64,000 nucleotides of DNA, taken from the NCBI GenBank assembly GCA_002381765.1, contig DFXX01000037.1, positions 1-64,000 on the forward strand, read 5' to 3'. The notes beneath the pieces are model-generated. The model searched no databases. It worked only from the letters and a program-made list of their open reading frames with translations, and was not told the origin of the DNA. Source of the DNA: Bacteriovoracaceae bacterium UBA4097 (lineage in GTDB: Bacteria > Bdellovibrionota > Bacteriovoracia > Bacteriovoracales > Bacteriovoracaceae). Position numbers and translations under genes: made by a program. Of the stretch, positions 26,298 through 35,439 are shown piece by piece; position 1 is the stretch's first letter, and the number at the start of each line of letters is the position of its first letter.

Positions 26298-28306
26298 AAG
26301 TTAATATCCTCGTCGTTGATGACAGAGCAGAAGGACTTATGGCAGTGGAGGCGGTACTAAAGTCTCCTAGTTATAATCTTGTCCTTGCTAAATCTGGAAT
26401 GGAGGCCTTGAAGTTTCTTCTCAAAGATGAGTTTGCTGTTATTCTTATGGATGTTCAAATGCCAGAGATGAATGGATTTGAGACTGCTGAGATTATTAAG
26501 ACGAGAGATAAATCAAAAGACATTCCTATCATCTTCATGTCTGCAATCAGTCAGGACGAGCAATATGTTTATCAGGGTTATAAGGCAGGTGCGATTGATT
26601 ATATCATGAAGCCTTTTGATCCCTATATTCTGAAATCCAAGGTTGCCATTTTTGTGGATCTTTATCAGAAGAACATCAAGCTTTTAGAACAGGCACATCT
26701 GCTTCACGAAATTGAAATCAAGACCTATACCCAGGCATTGGATAGATTGGAACTAGAAAGTCTCAGGAAATACCGCTATCTTGCGGATTCGATTCCTCAG
26801 ATAGTTTTCAGATTCTTACCAAATGGTGTTCATGAATACTTTAATAAAGTCTGGTTTCAGTATACTGGTTTTTCCTTAGAAATGAGCCAGGGACATGGAT
26901 GGCAAGAGGCCATACACCCAGACGATCTTTCATCCATCTATGCCACTCTAAAAAAACATCCGAGTGAAGAAATTGAAGTTGAGTGCCGGATAAAATCACA
27001 AAAAGGTGAGTATCGTTGGCACCTAGTACAGTTTGGACCGGAAAAGTATAATGATCAAGAAGAGGTCGTTACCTGGTTTGGAACTGCTACGGATATTGAA
27101 GAGCGGAAAAGAAATGAAGGGTTTCAACGTTTGCTGGTTAATGCAGGAGAAGTCTTGGTCTCTTCCCTTAACTATAAATTAACCTTTGAGAAGGTAGCCG
27201 ATCTTGCCACTCAAGAAATTGCAGATTGCTGTAGGATTGAAGTTTTGAATGAAAAAGGCAAGCTAGAAACAGTAGCACTTAAACAAGACACTCCTGAAAA
27301 TTTTCCTGACTTCGGATCTATGACAATCATTGAATCTGGAAAGTCGCTGCTTAAACCATATCTAAGTCATGAGGAACTGGGTGAATGCTCATTGATGGTT
27401 GTGCCCTTAACCATTCATGCCAGAACTCTGGGATCTTTGACTTTATTATATAAGCAGTCCCGCCACAAATATGATGAAGGGCACTTAAAAACTGCGGAAG
27501 AACTTGGTCGCAGGGTCGCCATGGCGCTTGAGAACTCTGTCCTTTATGACCTCTCCCAGAAAGCAGTCGAAGTAAGAAATGATTTCCTTTCAATTGCCTC
27601 TCATGAACTTAATACGCCTATGACTTCCTTGAAACTTCAGCTGCAAATGGTTCAAAGGATTCTAGATTCAAAAGATTCAAATGCGATGAATCGATTTCCA
27701 GTGTCTATTGGAAATTCTCTTCGACAAGTAGATCGGATGATCGGTCTCATCAATGTACTTTTGGATGTTTCTAAGATTCAGTCAGGTAAGTTTCACTTTG
27801 CTTTTGGGAAAACTACCGTCTCTGAAATTGTTCAGGAAGTGTTAGAAAGAAATAAAGAAGTCTTCACTTTATCTGGGTGTGAATTGTATGTAAGCAATAT
27901 TCCCGATATGCTGGTGATATGGGATAAAATGAGAGTTGAGCAAGTTATTGTGAACCTACTCATGAATGCCGTTAAGTATGCTCCCGGTAGAATAGAACTC
28001 AATGTTTTTGAAGGTGAAGAGACGGTTGACATAGAAGTAAGAGATTATGGAAAAGGAATTGATAAAGAAAAGATCCGAAATATCTTTGATCGTTTTACTA
28101 GGGCCACCTGTGACTCTATTGCCGGAATGGGATTAGGACTATATATCGTTAAACAAATAGTGGATGGGCATGAAGGAGTGATTAAGGTAAATAGCTCTGA
28201 TCAAGGTAGCTCATTTGTCATCTCACTTCCTAAAGGAGATCAGCTCAGAAAGGCGAATCCCTTGACTGCTCTGAAAGAGATGGAGACTTTCAATGAAAGA
28301 GACTAA
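26294..28306 (+). CDS. REC-PAS-GAF sensor histidine kinase
   Basis: A 670-residue cytosolic kinase. Residues 1-120 are a receiver domain (phospho-Asp D53 in ILMDVQMPEM), about 150-275 a PAS/PAC domain, 280-420 a GAF domain and 430-500 HisKA (H437 in IASHELNTPMTS). HATPase_c follows (NLLMNAVKYAPG, DYGKGI, GMGLGLYIVKQI). It starts in the ATGA overlap with the poly-HAMP kinase. The likely flow is phosphotransfer from the poly-HAMP kinase to this receiver, which then tunes the second kinase. No DNA-binding output domain is encoded nearby. Confidence 0.92.
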   Translation: MKVNILVVDDRAEGLMAVEAVLKSPSYNLVLAKSGMEALKFLLKDEFAVILMDVQMPEMNGFETAEIIKTRDKSKDIPIIFMSAISQDEQYVYQGYKAGAIDYIMKPFDPYILKSKVAIFVDLYQKNIKLLEQAHLLHEIEIKTYTQALDRLELESLRKYRYLADSIPQIVFRFLPNGVHEYFNKVWFQYTGFSLEMSQGHGWQEAIHPDDLSSIYATLKKHPSEEIEVECRIKSQKGEYRWHLVQFGPEKYNDQEEVVTWFGTATDIEERKRNEGFQRLLVNAGEVLVSSLNYKLTFEKVADLATQEIADCCRIEVLNEKGKLETVALKQDTPENFPDFGSMTIIESGKSLLKPYLSHEELGECSLMVVPLTIHARTLGSLTLLYKQSRHKYDEGHLKTAEELGRRVAMALENSVLYDLSQKAVEVRNDFLSIASHELNTPMTSLKLQLQMVQRILDSKDSNAMNRFPVSIGNSLRQVDRMIGLINVLLDVSKIQSGKFHFAFGKTTVSEIVQEVLERNKEVFTLSGCELYVSNIPDMLVIWDKMRVEQVIVNLLMNAVKYAPGRIELNVFEGEETVDIEVRDYGKGIDKEKIRNIFDRFTRATCDSIAGMGLGLYIVKQIVDGHEGVIKVNSSDQGSSFVISLPKGDQLRKANPLTALKEMETFNERD

Positions 28307-28400
28307 TCAGTAAGTTACCTAAATTGTTAGCGTAATTATATTCTATCTGGCCGAGCTTCTTCAGAAACAAGTAATAATTTGTCATTTTAAAGACTGGAGA

Positions 28401-28428
28401 TTGCTAGAGTTGCACCAATTACGCTAAT
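28401..28428 (+). promoter_or_regulatory. putative promoter, nearly leaderless
   Basis: TTGCTA (28401-28406), a 16-bp spacer and GCTAAT (28423-28428), 10 bases before the ATG at 28439. No SD precedes that ATG. Confidence 0.45.
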
Positions 28429-28438
28429 TTTCATAATT

Positions 28439-29581
28439 ATGAAAACTTCCCTACTTAGGTTCTCATTTATTTTCTCTTTTCTCTTTATTTTGAGCTGCAC
28501 AAGTAATCCCCTTAAATTTCCCGTTTATCATATGTTGGCCTTTGAGGTTAGCGATCCTCCTACTATTGGGAAGAGAACTGATGGAAGAGATATTAAGCTG
28601 GGTGGATTTTCTGGTTTAATTTATGAAGGCTTTAATAAGAGTTCAGGGGAAGAAGTCTTTCTTACTCTGACTGATCGAGGTCCAAATGGACCGACACCTA
28701 AGAAGGAGGGGATGGCCCCTTCCATGACCTTTCTTCTTCCTGACTATCAACTGAGGTGGGTGCGACTGGGGTTAACTCGAAAGACCAAGGTCCTTCGAGT
28801 TATAGAGGAAATCAAACTTACTTACAAGGGTGAGCCTTTAAAGGGGATACCAAATCAGGCTCCTGAGGATGAATTGCCTTTAGATGCTTTTGGTAAAAAA
28901 CTGGCACTAATTCCTTTCGGGTTAGATCCAGAATCTATAGTTAAAGACGATGACGGGCATTATTGGGTTGGTGAAGAATATCGACCCTCTCTTAATAAGT
29001 TTAACTCAAAAGGTGAGCTGCTTGCTCGTTTTGTTCCCTACGGAACTTCTTCTTCCTTGGGAACTCCGGTGCTTCCTGCCCGATACTCCCAAAGAAGATT
29101 AAATCGAGGTTTTGAGGCAATTGCTTTTACTCGAGGTAAAATTTACGCCTTTTTGCAAAGTCCTCTGGCCTCAGATCCAAAAGCTTCGAGAGTCATTCGT
29201 ATTTTAGAGTTTGATCCCAAACATAATAGGCCAACAGGTGAGTTCATCTATCTTCTTGATGATGGCATAAGCGATAGAAAAATTGGGGATGCCATTGCCA
29301 CTAGAGACGGTGAAATTTTAGTCATTGAGCAGACTTCACGAAAAGGAGAGGGGGCCATTAAGAAGATTTATAAGATCCAGTTTGCTCCCGGGGAAGAGCA
29401 AGTTAAAAAAACTTTGGTTATAGATCTGCTAGAGAGTGGATATGATTTTGTAGAGAAAGCAGAGGGCCTCTCTCTTATTGATCCTGAAACGATTGCTGTG
29501 CTAAGTGATAATGACTTTGGTCTTTTTGGTGAAGATCATAGTTATCTGGTTCTTTTTCCTCTTAGTGAGGAATTAAAATGA
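28439..29581 (+). CDS. phytase-like (esterase-like) lipoprotein
   Basis: A 380-residue predicted lipoprotein: an N-terminal hydrophobic segment ends in the lipobox FILSC (C20). The rest matches the phytase-like/esterase-like beta-propeller family (PF13449 type): SGLIYEG, LTDRGPNGP, DPESIVKDDDGHYWVGEEYRPS, NRGFEAIAF, EGLSLIDPETIAVLSDNDFG. Members are secreted and presumed to act on phosphoesters, but activity is rarely proven. It overlaps the next gene by 4 bases, which encodes a secreted CYTH-like protein, so both may act on phosphate-rich substrates outside the cytoplasm. Confidence 0.8.
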   Translation: MKTSLLRFSFIFSFLFILSCTSNPLKFPVYHMLAFEVSDPPTIGKRTDGRDIKLGGFSGLIYEGFNKSSGEEVFLTLTDRGPNGPTPKKEGMAPSMTFLLPDYQLRWVRLGLTRKTKVLRVIEEIKLTYKGEPLKGIPNQAPEDELPLDAFGKKLALIPFGLDPESIVKDDDGHYWVGEEYRPSLNKFNSKGELLARFVPYGTSSSLGTPVLPARYSQRRLNRGFEAIAFTRGKIYAFLQSPLASDPKASRVIRILEFDPKHNRPTGEFIYLLDDGISDRKIGDAIATRDGEILVIEQTSRKGEGAIKKIYKIQFAPGEEQVKKTLVIDLLESGYDFVEKAEGLSLIDPETIAVLSDNDFGLFGEDHSYLVLFPLSEELK

Positions 29582-30321
29582 AGTTAGTTCTATTTCTAAT
29601 TCTACTTTCTTTTAATGATTTAGCTTTAAGCTCTGAGGAGCAAGTGGAAATTCACGCCAGCCTTTGTCCATCCTCTCAAAGTGAGCTTTTGATTCAACTA
29701 GAAAGAGCATCCGGCCTTATCAAACAAAGAAATATTTGGTACTTGGACCATCCGGATCTATCGCTAAATAATTCAGGGAAAATCTTAAGAATAAGAAAGG
29801 ATATTGATAAGAATAAAGTAACCATTACTGTAAAGCTTCGTACACAGGATGAGCTGAAGTTCGCGAAACCTGAAATTGATTGTGAAAAAGATTGGTATGG
29901 CGAAGAGAAAAAAAGCTCTTGCTCACTAGACTCATCTCTTCCCGCTCATGAATGGGATCTGGCCCTTCAGGGAAAAACCTCACTCATCACTTTATTCTCT
30001 TCTACCCAACTTCATTTCCTCTTTGATAATAACGTGTATGTAAATTGGAATCATCTTAAAATCTATGGGAATATTGAGGCCCGCATCTGGAAGTATGATG
30101 ATAAGACTCTTGAAATTTGGTCTATGAGTAATCGTGATAAGCATTTTGAAGTTTATGAAGTCTCTACGAGGGCCCCTATTAAGGATGCTCAGAAAGTTCA
30201 AGAAAAACTCTTCAAAGACTTAATCCTGCGTGGTGTGAAGCTTTGTTCTAGTCATGAGAGCAAGACCAAAACCGTTCTTGAATTTCTTTCAAAGAATCAT
30301 GACTTTAAAGGGGACCAGTGA
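29578..30321 (+). CDS. secreted CYTH-like domain protein
   Basis: A 247-residue protein with a signal peptide (MKLVLFLILLSFNDLALS). The mature region shows CYTH/triphosphate-tunnel features: an EIHASL start, YLDHPDLSLNNSGKILRIRKD and ITVKLR, then alternating charged strands. CYTH enzymes bind polyphosphate or nucleoside triphosphates and are normally cytosolic, so export is unusual. Several cysteines (CPSS, DCEK, SSCS, LCSS) may form disulfides. Co-translated with the phytase-like lipoprotein; the 3' end overlaps the convergent gene by 25 bases. Confidence 0.65.
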   Translation: MKLVLFLILLSFNDLALSSEEQVEIHASLCPSSQSELLIQLERASGLIKQRNIWYLDHPDLSLNNSGKILRIRKDIDKNKVTITVKLRTQDELKFAKPEIDCEKDWYGEEKKSSCSLDSSLPAHEWDLALQGKTSLITLFSSTQLHFLFDNNVYVNWNHLKIYGNIEARIWKYDDKTLEIWSMSNRDKHFEVYEVSTRAPIKDAQKVQEKLFKDLILRGVKLCSSHESKTKTVLEFLSKNHDFKGDQ

Positions 30322-32639
30322 ACAATTCTGTTCATCTTTCCAAATGACTGCTGCTTCTTACCTCTTGGAAGACTCAAAATAAGCAGAAGGCTTCCAGAGA
30401 AAGCGAAATGCCAGCTGGCCATTCTACTCATGGAATCAAAAAACAAGGGCATAATGGCCAGGCAAAGGGCCAGGGGAATATTCACAAGCCTGATGATTCG
30501 TGCGACCTCACTGAAGGCTATAATCGCAACAGTGGTAATCATGGCCGCCAATATATACACAGTATTTGAGGCCAATCCTGTTAGCCCTAACACCCATGGC
30601 GAAAACATGAGCCACATTCCTAAAGCAGCACAAATTAGCAATGGTATGAAGGAACCTTCTGTTCTTGTCTTAACGGGGTGATTCTCTGTTTTATTTTCAG
30701 TATAACCCAACCAAAAACTTTTCCAAAATGGTTGCCCCTCTTTTTTAACCCTAAGCAGGTGCTGAACCGAGGCGAGGACTTCATCCACCGCCGGTGGAAC
30801 CATGATAAGCATGATGAAGGCCGTGATAAGGCACAGGGTGCACCAGGCCCCCACACTAATAGGTTGAAGCATTATGAGAGTTATACTCGTAAATCCTGCG
30901 GGAATGATCATAAGACCAAAAAGGATGACGGCCCAAGGCATGGTTCTCCAGCGCTGTTTTCCTCCTATGGCCGCGGCGATGACATCTAAAAGATAAGTCA
31001 TTGCACCTAAACCAGCATCAGATACTGGAAAAGCTTTCGAAACAGAAGATGTGAGAACCTCTACCGTTCCATTCTCAAAAAAGGGATCCCAGACATTTTC
31101 AATATGCCCAAGTTGATAGGCGGCGAGATATCTTGAGAAAAGAAATCCCAGATAGGCGAGGAACATAATGGGAAGTCTTTGTCCCGCAGTTGAGGGATTA
31201 TAGCTCCATCCTGGAGGAATCCCTTTACCCTCGTATTCACTAGGTGAAGAGGGGGTATAGACGCTGGCAAGCATCACCAAGGCGCCGATGAGAGTATCGC
31301 TTGAATAGGCTGCAGTGGAAGCCGTTTCAAAGATAAGAGGGGATAGCATAATCCATGCACCCATGAGAGCATTTATCCATCTCATCCATCTTAAGGTCGG
31401 TATGAGAGTAAGTGTCGCAAATAAAGTAATCAGACTTCCAGAGATGATTTGACTCCAGAATTCTCCTGATTCTATTTCTTTCATGGCAAATGGATTGAAG
31501 AAGAGCAGAACGCCAAGAAAAATGGTAAAAATGGAAGCAAGCCATCCCAGTTTTTCTCTCTCGCTGCCAATCATGGAAAGACTTCTATAGAAAGGAGGAG
31601 GAATTTTATTTATTCCATACCATTTCTGTGGGCCTTTTTTGAGATTTGAGATCATGATTGGTAAACGCTCTCTGAGCTTTTTCTCAGGGGACCAGTTAAG
31701 CAATTTCTTGAAGCGAGTATTATCAACTTCAAAGTGTTCATCTGAGTGAGGAATCATCCATGGTCTGATGAAAGGCTCGCGAATGAAGGGGGTATACTTC
31801 ATCATCCATGCCCCACCCCGCGCTATGAATTTAGGTATTCGAATGACGGGCCAGGGCCTTTGATAAAGCTCTCGTCCGATAATTTCTTGCAGCTCTCTAA
31901 AGCTTAAGACTTCTTCTTCACCTAATACGAATGTCTCGAATCCTTTTAAATCTTGACGCCTCTGAATGAGGACTTCGATGCCTTTGACTAAATCATCAAT
32001 ATGAAGAAAACTTTGCCCATGATCAGGATTTCCCGGAAAGGGTACAGAAGTCAGCCAACCTTCGTGAATTCTCACTATTTGATGAGAGAGGGTGGGTGAA
32101 TGGCAAAAATCATTATAGACCCCCGCTATCCTTAAATTTATGATGGGAATATCGACATGTTCTTTTTCCAGAATCTTTTCTGTCTCGACTTTTGATTTTG
32201 GATAGGGCCAGCTCGGAGCAACCGATGAAGAGTCTATGATTTTTTTTCCCGGATGAGTAGGAGCATAGACCAACATGGTGCTTGAAAAAATAAACTGCAA
32301 AACAGAGAAATTCTTTTTTAATTGTGTAAGTAAAGCATGGGTTCCATCGATAGTTATGGACTGATATTTTGTGTCCTCTTTCCCGTCAAAACTATAATAG
32401 GCCACGAGATGAACTACTGAGTGAAGGCAGGACCCATGAGCGATCTTAATATCATGCAGGGTCTCTTCCACGTCTTTCTCTGAAGTAATATCGATGGTGT
32501 GATAAATCACTCCAGGGACTGGATCTTTTGGGGCATCACGATCTACTCCTATGACTTGATAATTGCAAGAGAGGTGCTGAGCGAGTGTGCTTCCGATAAA
32601 TCCACTGCTGCCAGTAATTAAAATTGTTTCTCGCGCCAA
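30297..32639 (-). CDS. NAD-dependent epimerase fused to SPW and VKOR-like membrane domains
   Basis: A 780-residue fusion. Residues 1-330 are an extended short-chain dehydrogenase/epimerase (TGSSGFIGSTLA NAD motif; YPKSKVETEK catalytic Tyr/Lys). About 360-450 is an SPW-like helix pair, 490-610 a vitamin K epoxide reductase-like four-helix domain with WCTLC as the redox CxxC, and 665-770 a second SPW-type block (MFSPWVLGL). VKOR domains move electrons from disulfide formation to quinones. The start is TTG, with AAGGAGA 5 bases upstream inside a 12-bp hairpin (see 32638-32672). Function unknown. Confidence 0.8.
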   Translation of the reverse strand: MARETILITGSSGFIGSTLAQHLSCNYQVIGVDRDAPKDPVPGVIYHTIDITSEKDVEETLHDIKIAHGSCLHSVVHLVAYYSFDGKEDTKYQSITIDGTHALLTQLKKNFSVLQFIFSSTMLVYAPTHPGKKIIDSSSVAPSWPYPKSKVETEKILEKEHVDIPIINLRIAGVYNDFCHSPTLSHQIVRIHEGWLTSVPFPGNPDHGQSFLHIDDLVKGIEVLIQRRQDLKGFETFVLGEEEVLSFRELQEIIGRELYQRPWPVIRIPKFIARGGAWMMKYTPFIREPFIRPWMIPHSDEHFEVDNTRFKKLLNWSPEKKLRERLPIMISNLKKGPQKWYGINKIPPPFYRSLSMIGSEREKLGWLASIFTIFLGVLLFFNPFAMKEIESGEFWSQIISGSLITLFATLTLIPTLRWMRWINALMGAWIMLSPLIFETASTAAYSSDTLIGALVMLASVYTPSSPSEYEGKGIPPGWSYNPSTAGQRLPIMFLAYLGFLFSRYLAAYQLGHIENVWDPFFENGTVEVLTSSVSKAFPVSDAGLGAMTYLLDVIAAAIGGKQRWRTMPWAVILFGLMIIPAGFTSITLIMLQPISVGAWCTLCLITAFIMLIMVPPAVDEVLASVQHLLRVKKEGQPFWKSFWLGYTENKTENHPVKTRTEGSFIPLLICAALGMWLMFSPWVLGLTGLASNTVYILAAMITTVAIIAFSEVARIIRLVNIPLALCLAIMPLFFDSMSRMASWHFAFSGSLLLILSLPRGKKQQSFGKMNRIVHWSPLKS

Positions 32640-32672
32640 AATATCTCCTTGGTATAACCCAGGAGATATTTT
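32638..32672 (-). promoter_or_regulatory. SD-sequestering hairpin before epimerase-VKOR gene
   Basis: On the plus strand AAAATATCTCCT and AGGAGATATTTT are perfect 12-bp complements around an 11-nt loop with an inner GG/CC pair. In the minus-strand mRNA the second arm contains the SD AAGGAGA and reaches the TTG start codon. Translation should be blocked unless the hairpin opens. It could also serve as a weak terminator for the upstream CDF gene. Confidence 0.6.
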
Positions 32673-32722
32673 GCGGCCTTATTCATCTTGAGGCATGGGG
32701 CAGTGAAACCTGAATAAAGTGC

Positions 32723-33340
32723 TTAATTTGCAGATTTTAGTTCTGCCAGTGACTCTGAGATAATGGGAAATGCCGATCTCAGGAATAGGCAAGCAATAAT
32801 GAGACCGATCACGATATCGGGCCATTTGCTTTGAGTGAAATTCACCACAATAGCGGCCACAAGAACTCCGATATTAGAGATAATATCATTCCTGGAACAT
32901 ATATAGGTTGACTTCATATTAAGATCATCATTTCTGTGCTTCATAAGTAATTGCAAACAAACCAGGTTGGCCAGAAGAGCAAGTGCGCCAATGAATCCCA
33001 TGGTATGAGCGGCTGGAATAATATCCGAGAAGAGTTTAAATCCGACTTCTGCCAGAACTATCAGACCGAAGGCAGTAATAATGATTCCTTTCATGAGAGC
33101 AGCAGTGGCTCGCCACTGCTGACTTTTGTTCAAGACATAAAGGCTAAAGCCATAAACGAGAGCATCGCCAAACATATCTAAAGAATCTGCCATCAGGGCA
33201 CTAGAGCGAGCTCTCCATCCCATGGTGAATTCCACCACAAACATGACAGCATTTATCAATAAAACAATCTTGAGTATTTTACCTTGCTCAGCTCTTAGCA
33301 TTTCTAATTCAGCGGATTTATTTTCACAACAACTTTTCAT
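32723..33340 (-). CDS. cation diffusion facilitator-like transporter
   Basis: A 205-residue membrane protein with about six helices. The metal-site motif of helix 2 is SSALMADSLDMFGDALVY and that of helix 5 is CSRNDIISNIGV. The hydrophilic C-terminal dimer domain of larger CDF proteins is missing; the short N-terminus has a CC pair. It would export a divalent metal such as Zn2+ from the cytoplasm. The ATG at 33340 is chosen because TTGGAG lies 6 bases upstream; a TTG at 33352 is inside the leader. Confidence 0.85.
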   Translation of the reverse strand: MKSCCENKSAELEMLRAEQGKILKIVLLINAVMFVVEFTMGWRARSSALMADSLDMFGDALVYGFSLYVLNKSQQWRATAALMKGIIITAFGLIVLAEVGFKLFSDIIPAAHTMGFIGALALLANLVCLQLLMKHRNDDLNMKSTYICSRNDIISNIGVLVAAIVVNFTQSKWPDIVIGLIIACLFLRSAFPIISESLAELKSAN

Positions 33341-33415
33341 GGATGTCTCCAAGTACTAAATTACTCTCTTTTATCCTGGCTAGTCAAACACTGGAAATGA
33401 GCATTAAGATGCCGT

Positions 33416-34075
33416 ATGAACTCCTTAGAAGAAATTCATGAGAGATTAAAGGCCTGTGATGCCTGTCCACAGATGTGTGGCACGCCTGTTGTTGGCAATA
33501 AGAATAAGACGGGCCTTATGTTAATTGGCCAGGCCCCTGGGCCGCATGAGGCAAGCAAAGGAAAACCATTTGCCTTTACGGCAGGAAAAACTTTATTTGA
33601 GTGGCTGCACAAGGTGAGTGGACTTTCGGAAGAAGAACTTCGAGCACAAATCTATTTTGCTGCCGTCGCACGTTGCTTTCCAGGGAAAAATCTTAAGGGA
33701 GGCGGTGATCGGGAACCCTCTTCTGAAGAGATAGCTAACTGTCGACAATTTTTAATTGCTGAAATGAATGTTTTAAAACCCAAAGTTGTCATTGCGGTGG
33801 GAAAGCTTGCAATCTCTGAAGTCTTGGGGCCGGGGATATTTAAAAAATCTGCTCCTCTTACAGATATCGTCGGAAAAAAAATCTCTGTTAACTATCATGG
33901 GCAAGATATTGTAGTGGTCCCACTTCCTCATCCTAGTGGGATCTCGACCTGGCATAAAAAAGGGCCTGGTAAAAGTTTACTCGTAGAGGCACTTAATCAA
34001 CTGGCCTTGATTGATGGCGGTCTCAAGAAGAAAGATGCGACAGCAACAGATAGAGGGAGTATTAGCGATAACTGA
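33416..34075 (+). CDS. uracil-DNA glycosylase superfamily protein (Fe-S type)
   Basis: A 219-residue base-excision repair enzyme of the family 4/5 type. Motif 1 is GQAPGPHEA and motif 2 is PHPSGIS. The N-terminal CDACPQMC and the later cysteine in VARCFPG supply likely 4Fe-4S ligands. It removes uracil or other deaminated bases from DNA. There is no SD; TAAGAT (33405-33410) ends 5 bases before the ATG. The 3' end overlaps the convergent MFS gene by 79 bases. Confidence 0.88.
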   Translation: MNSLEEIHERLKACDACPQMCGTPVVGNKNKTGLMLIGQAPGPHEASKGKPFAFTAGKTLFEWLHKVSGLSEEELRAQIYFAAVARCFPGKNLKGGGDREPSSEEIANCRQFLIAEMNVLKPKVVIAVGKLAISEVLGPGIFKKSAPLTDIVGKKISVNYHGQDIVVVPLPHPSGISTWHKKGPGKSLLVEALNQLALIDGGLKKKDATATDRGSISDN

Positions 34076-35313
34076 AGGATAGAAACATAATTTCCTGTGA
34101 AAGATTCTCCCAAACTAAATAAGTAGGGACCAACTGCACTTCCCGCAACGATCCAAGACATGTTTACTCCGGCTATGGCCCCTAGGTGTTTTCTTCCAAA
34201 AAGTTTTGGCCAAGCAGCACCCATCAGAAGAGAGAACAGACCATTAGAAATACCAAAACCAATTACTGTGATCATATATCCAGTACTGGTGCCTAGATAC
34301 TGAAGCCCCATAAGACCTGTGCAAATACCAACTTGCATAACGGTTAAAACATACTTCAATGGATAGCGGTCACTAGAATAGCCACCTATAAAATCGGCAA
34401 TTGTTGAAACAACAGCTAGGGGAAGAAAGAGAGCAAAAGCCTTCTCACTACTTAACCCATTGGTTTTTCCTATATCTGCCATGTGAAAAGTTATGGCGGT
34501 AACTAACAGGGCCTGAGCAAGCATTCCAAAATTAAAGATCCAGAAAGCGGAGGTGCGAATGGCCTCTGCTGCTGTAAAGGAATGTTCCATGAGATTAGTA
34601 TCAACATCCTGACCTGCTAATGGTATTTGTCCACCATCAACTTGCAATCCACTTTCCTCAGGGGAGTTTCTGAAAGTTGCCCAAGCAAAAGCTGACATTA
34701 AAAATGAAAGGACTGAGAGAAGTTGAAGAGATCCTTGCCATTCAAAAGTTTTAATTAGACGGGTTAATACAAGAGGGGCCAATCCAAAACCAAAGGCAAC
34801 AAATACACCGCTGATACCAAGTACAAAACCTCTTCTTTTCATAAACCATCTTCCCATCATGGTTCTTGAGGCCATGGTGAGTTGTCCCTGACCAAAGTGA
34901 CGGATTCCAAGGAAACAGATGAAGGCCATCGATAAGGCCACCCAGTAATGATTCCATTGAGTCAAGGTTTCAATTTTGTTAACCAATAAAGGAGAATGGG
35001 AAAGTAGCAAAAGGAAAAGTGCAAGAAAGAAACTAGCAAAGGCCCCCATTCTTCTTGTACCAAGTTTATCCATGAGTCTTCCTGCCATAGGCAAAAGAAA
35101 GGCAGAGGTAAGTGTGCCGCACATGTAGGCAAGACTCAACTCAAGACGATTGATGTTTAAACTTTTAATTAGAAACTCTGTATAAACACTCACACCCATC
35201 GTTTGCCCAGGGACACTCATGATCACCCCTAGAGTTCCGGCGGCGATAATGACCCAACCATAATAGATTCCACGGGCCTGAAGTTTTTGAGGGAGGTTGG
35301 GAAGAGAGTTCAT
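33997..35313 (-). CDS. MFS transporter
   Basis: A 438-residue twelve-helix major facilitator. The loop between helices 2 and 3 carries GRLMDKLGTRRMGAF, the MFS signature. It begins IYYGWVIIAAGTLGVIMSVPG, typical of the oxalate/formate-antiporter-like (OFA) subgroup; the substrate is unknown. I chose the ATG at 35313; in-frame codons further upstream (to 35523) give a non-membrane extension unlike the family. The start lacks a strong SD, so its exact position is uncertain. Confidence 0.85.
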   Translation of the reverse strand: MNSLPNLPQKLQARGIYYGWVIIAAGTLGVIMSVPGQTMGVSVYTEFLIKSLNINRLELSLAYMCGTLTSAFLLPMAGRLMDKLGTRRMGAFASFFLALFLLLLSHSPLLVNKIETLTQWNHYWVALSMAFICFLGIRHFGQGQLTMASRTMMGRWFMKRRGFVLGISGVFVAFGFGLAPLVLTRLIKTFEWQGSLQLLSVLSFLMSAFAWATFRNSPEESGLQVDGGQIPLAGQDVDTNLMEHSFTAAEAIRTSAFWIFNFGMLAQALLVTAITFHMADIGKTNGLSSEKAFALFLPLAVVSTIADFIGGYSSDRYPLKYVLTVMQVGICTGLMGLQYLGTSTGYMITVIGFGISNGLFSLLMGAAWPKLFGRKHLGAIAGVNMSWIVAGSAVGPYLFSLGESFTGNYVSILQLSLILPLSVAVASFFLRPPSIKAS

Positions 35314-35439
35314 TTTAATAACTTTTTCTAGTATAGAGTGGGTCATAAGATGGTAGAGATTATAGTCGTATATAGCTGAAATTTCATCATGTTTCATCGT
35401 TTTTATTAAACAGTTAGAATTACTTAAAGACTTGCTTAG

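Noticed and set aside
30430..30989. Plus-strand open frames over the epimerase-VKOR gene
   Set aside because: They are shadows of the minus-strand gene, whose domains are clear.
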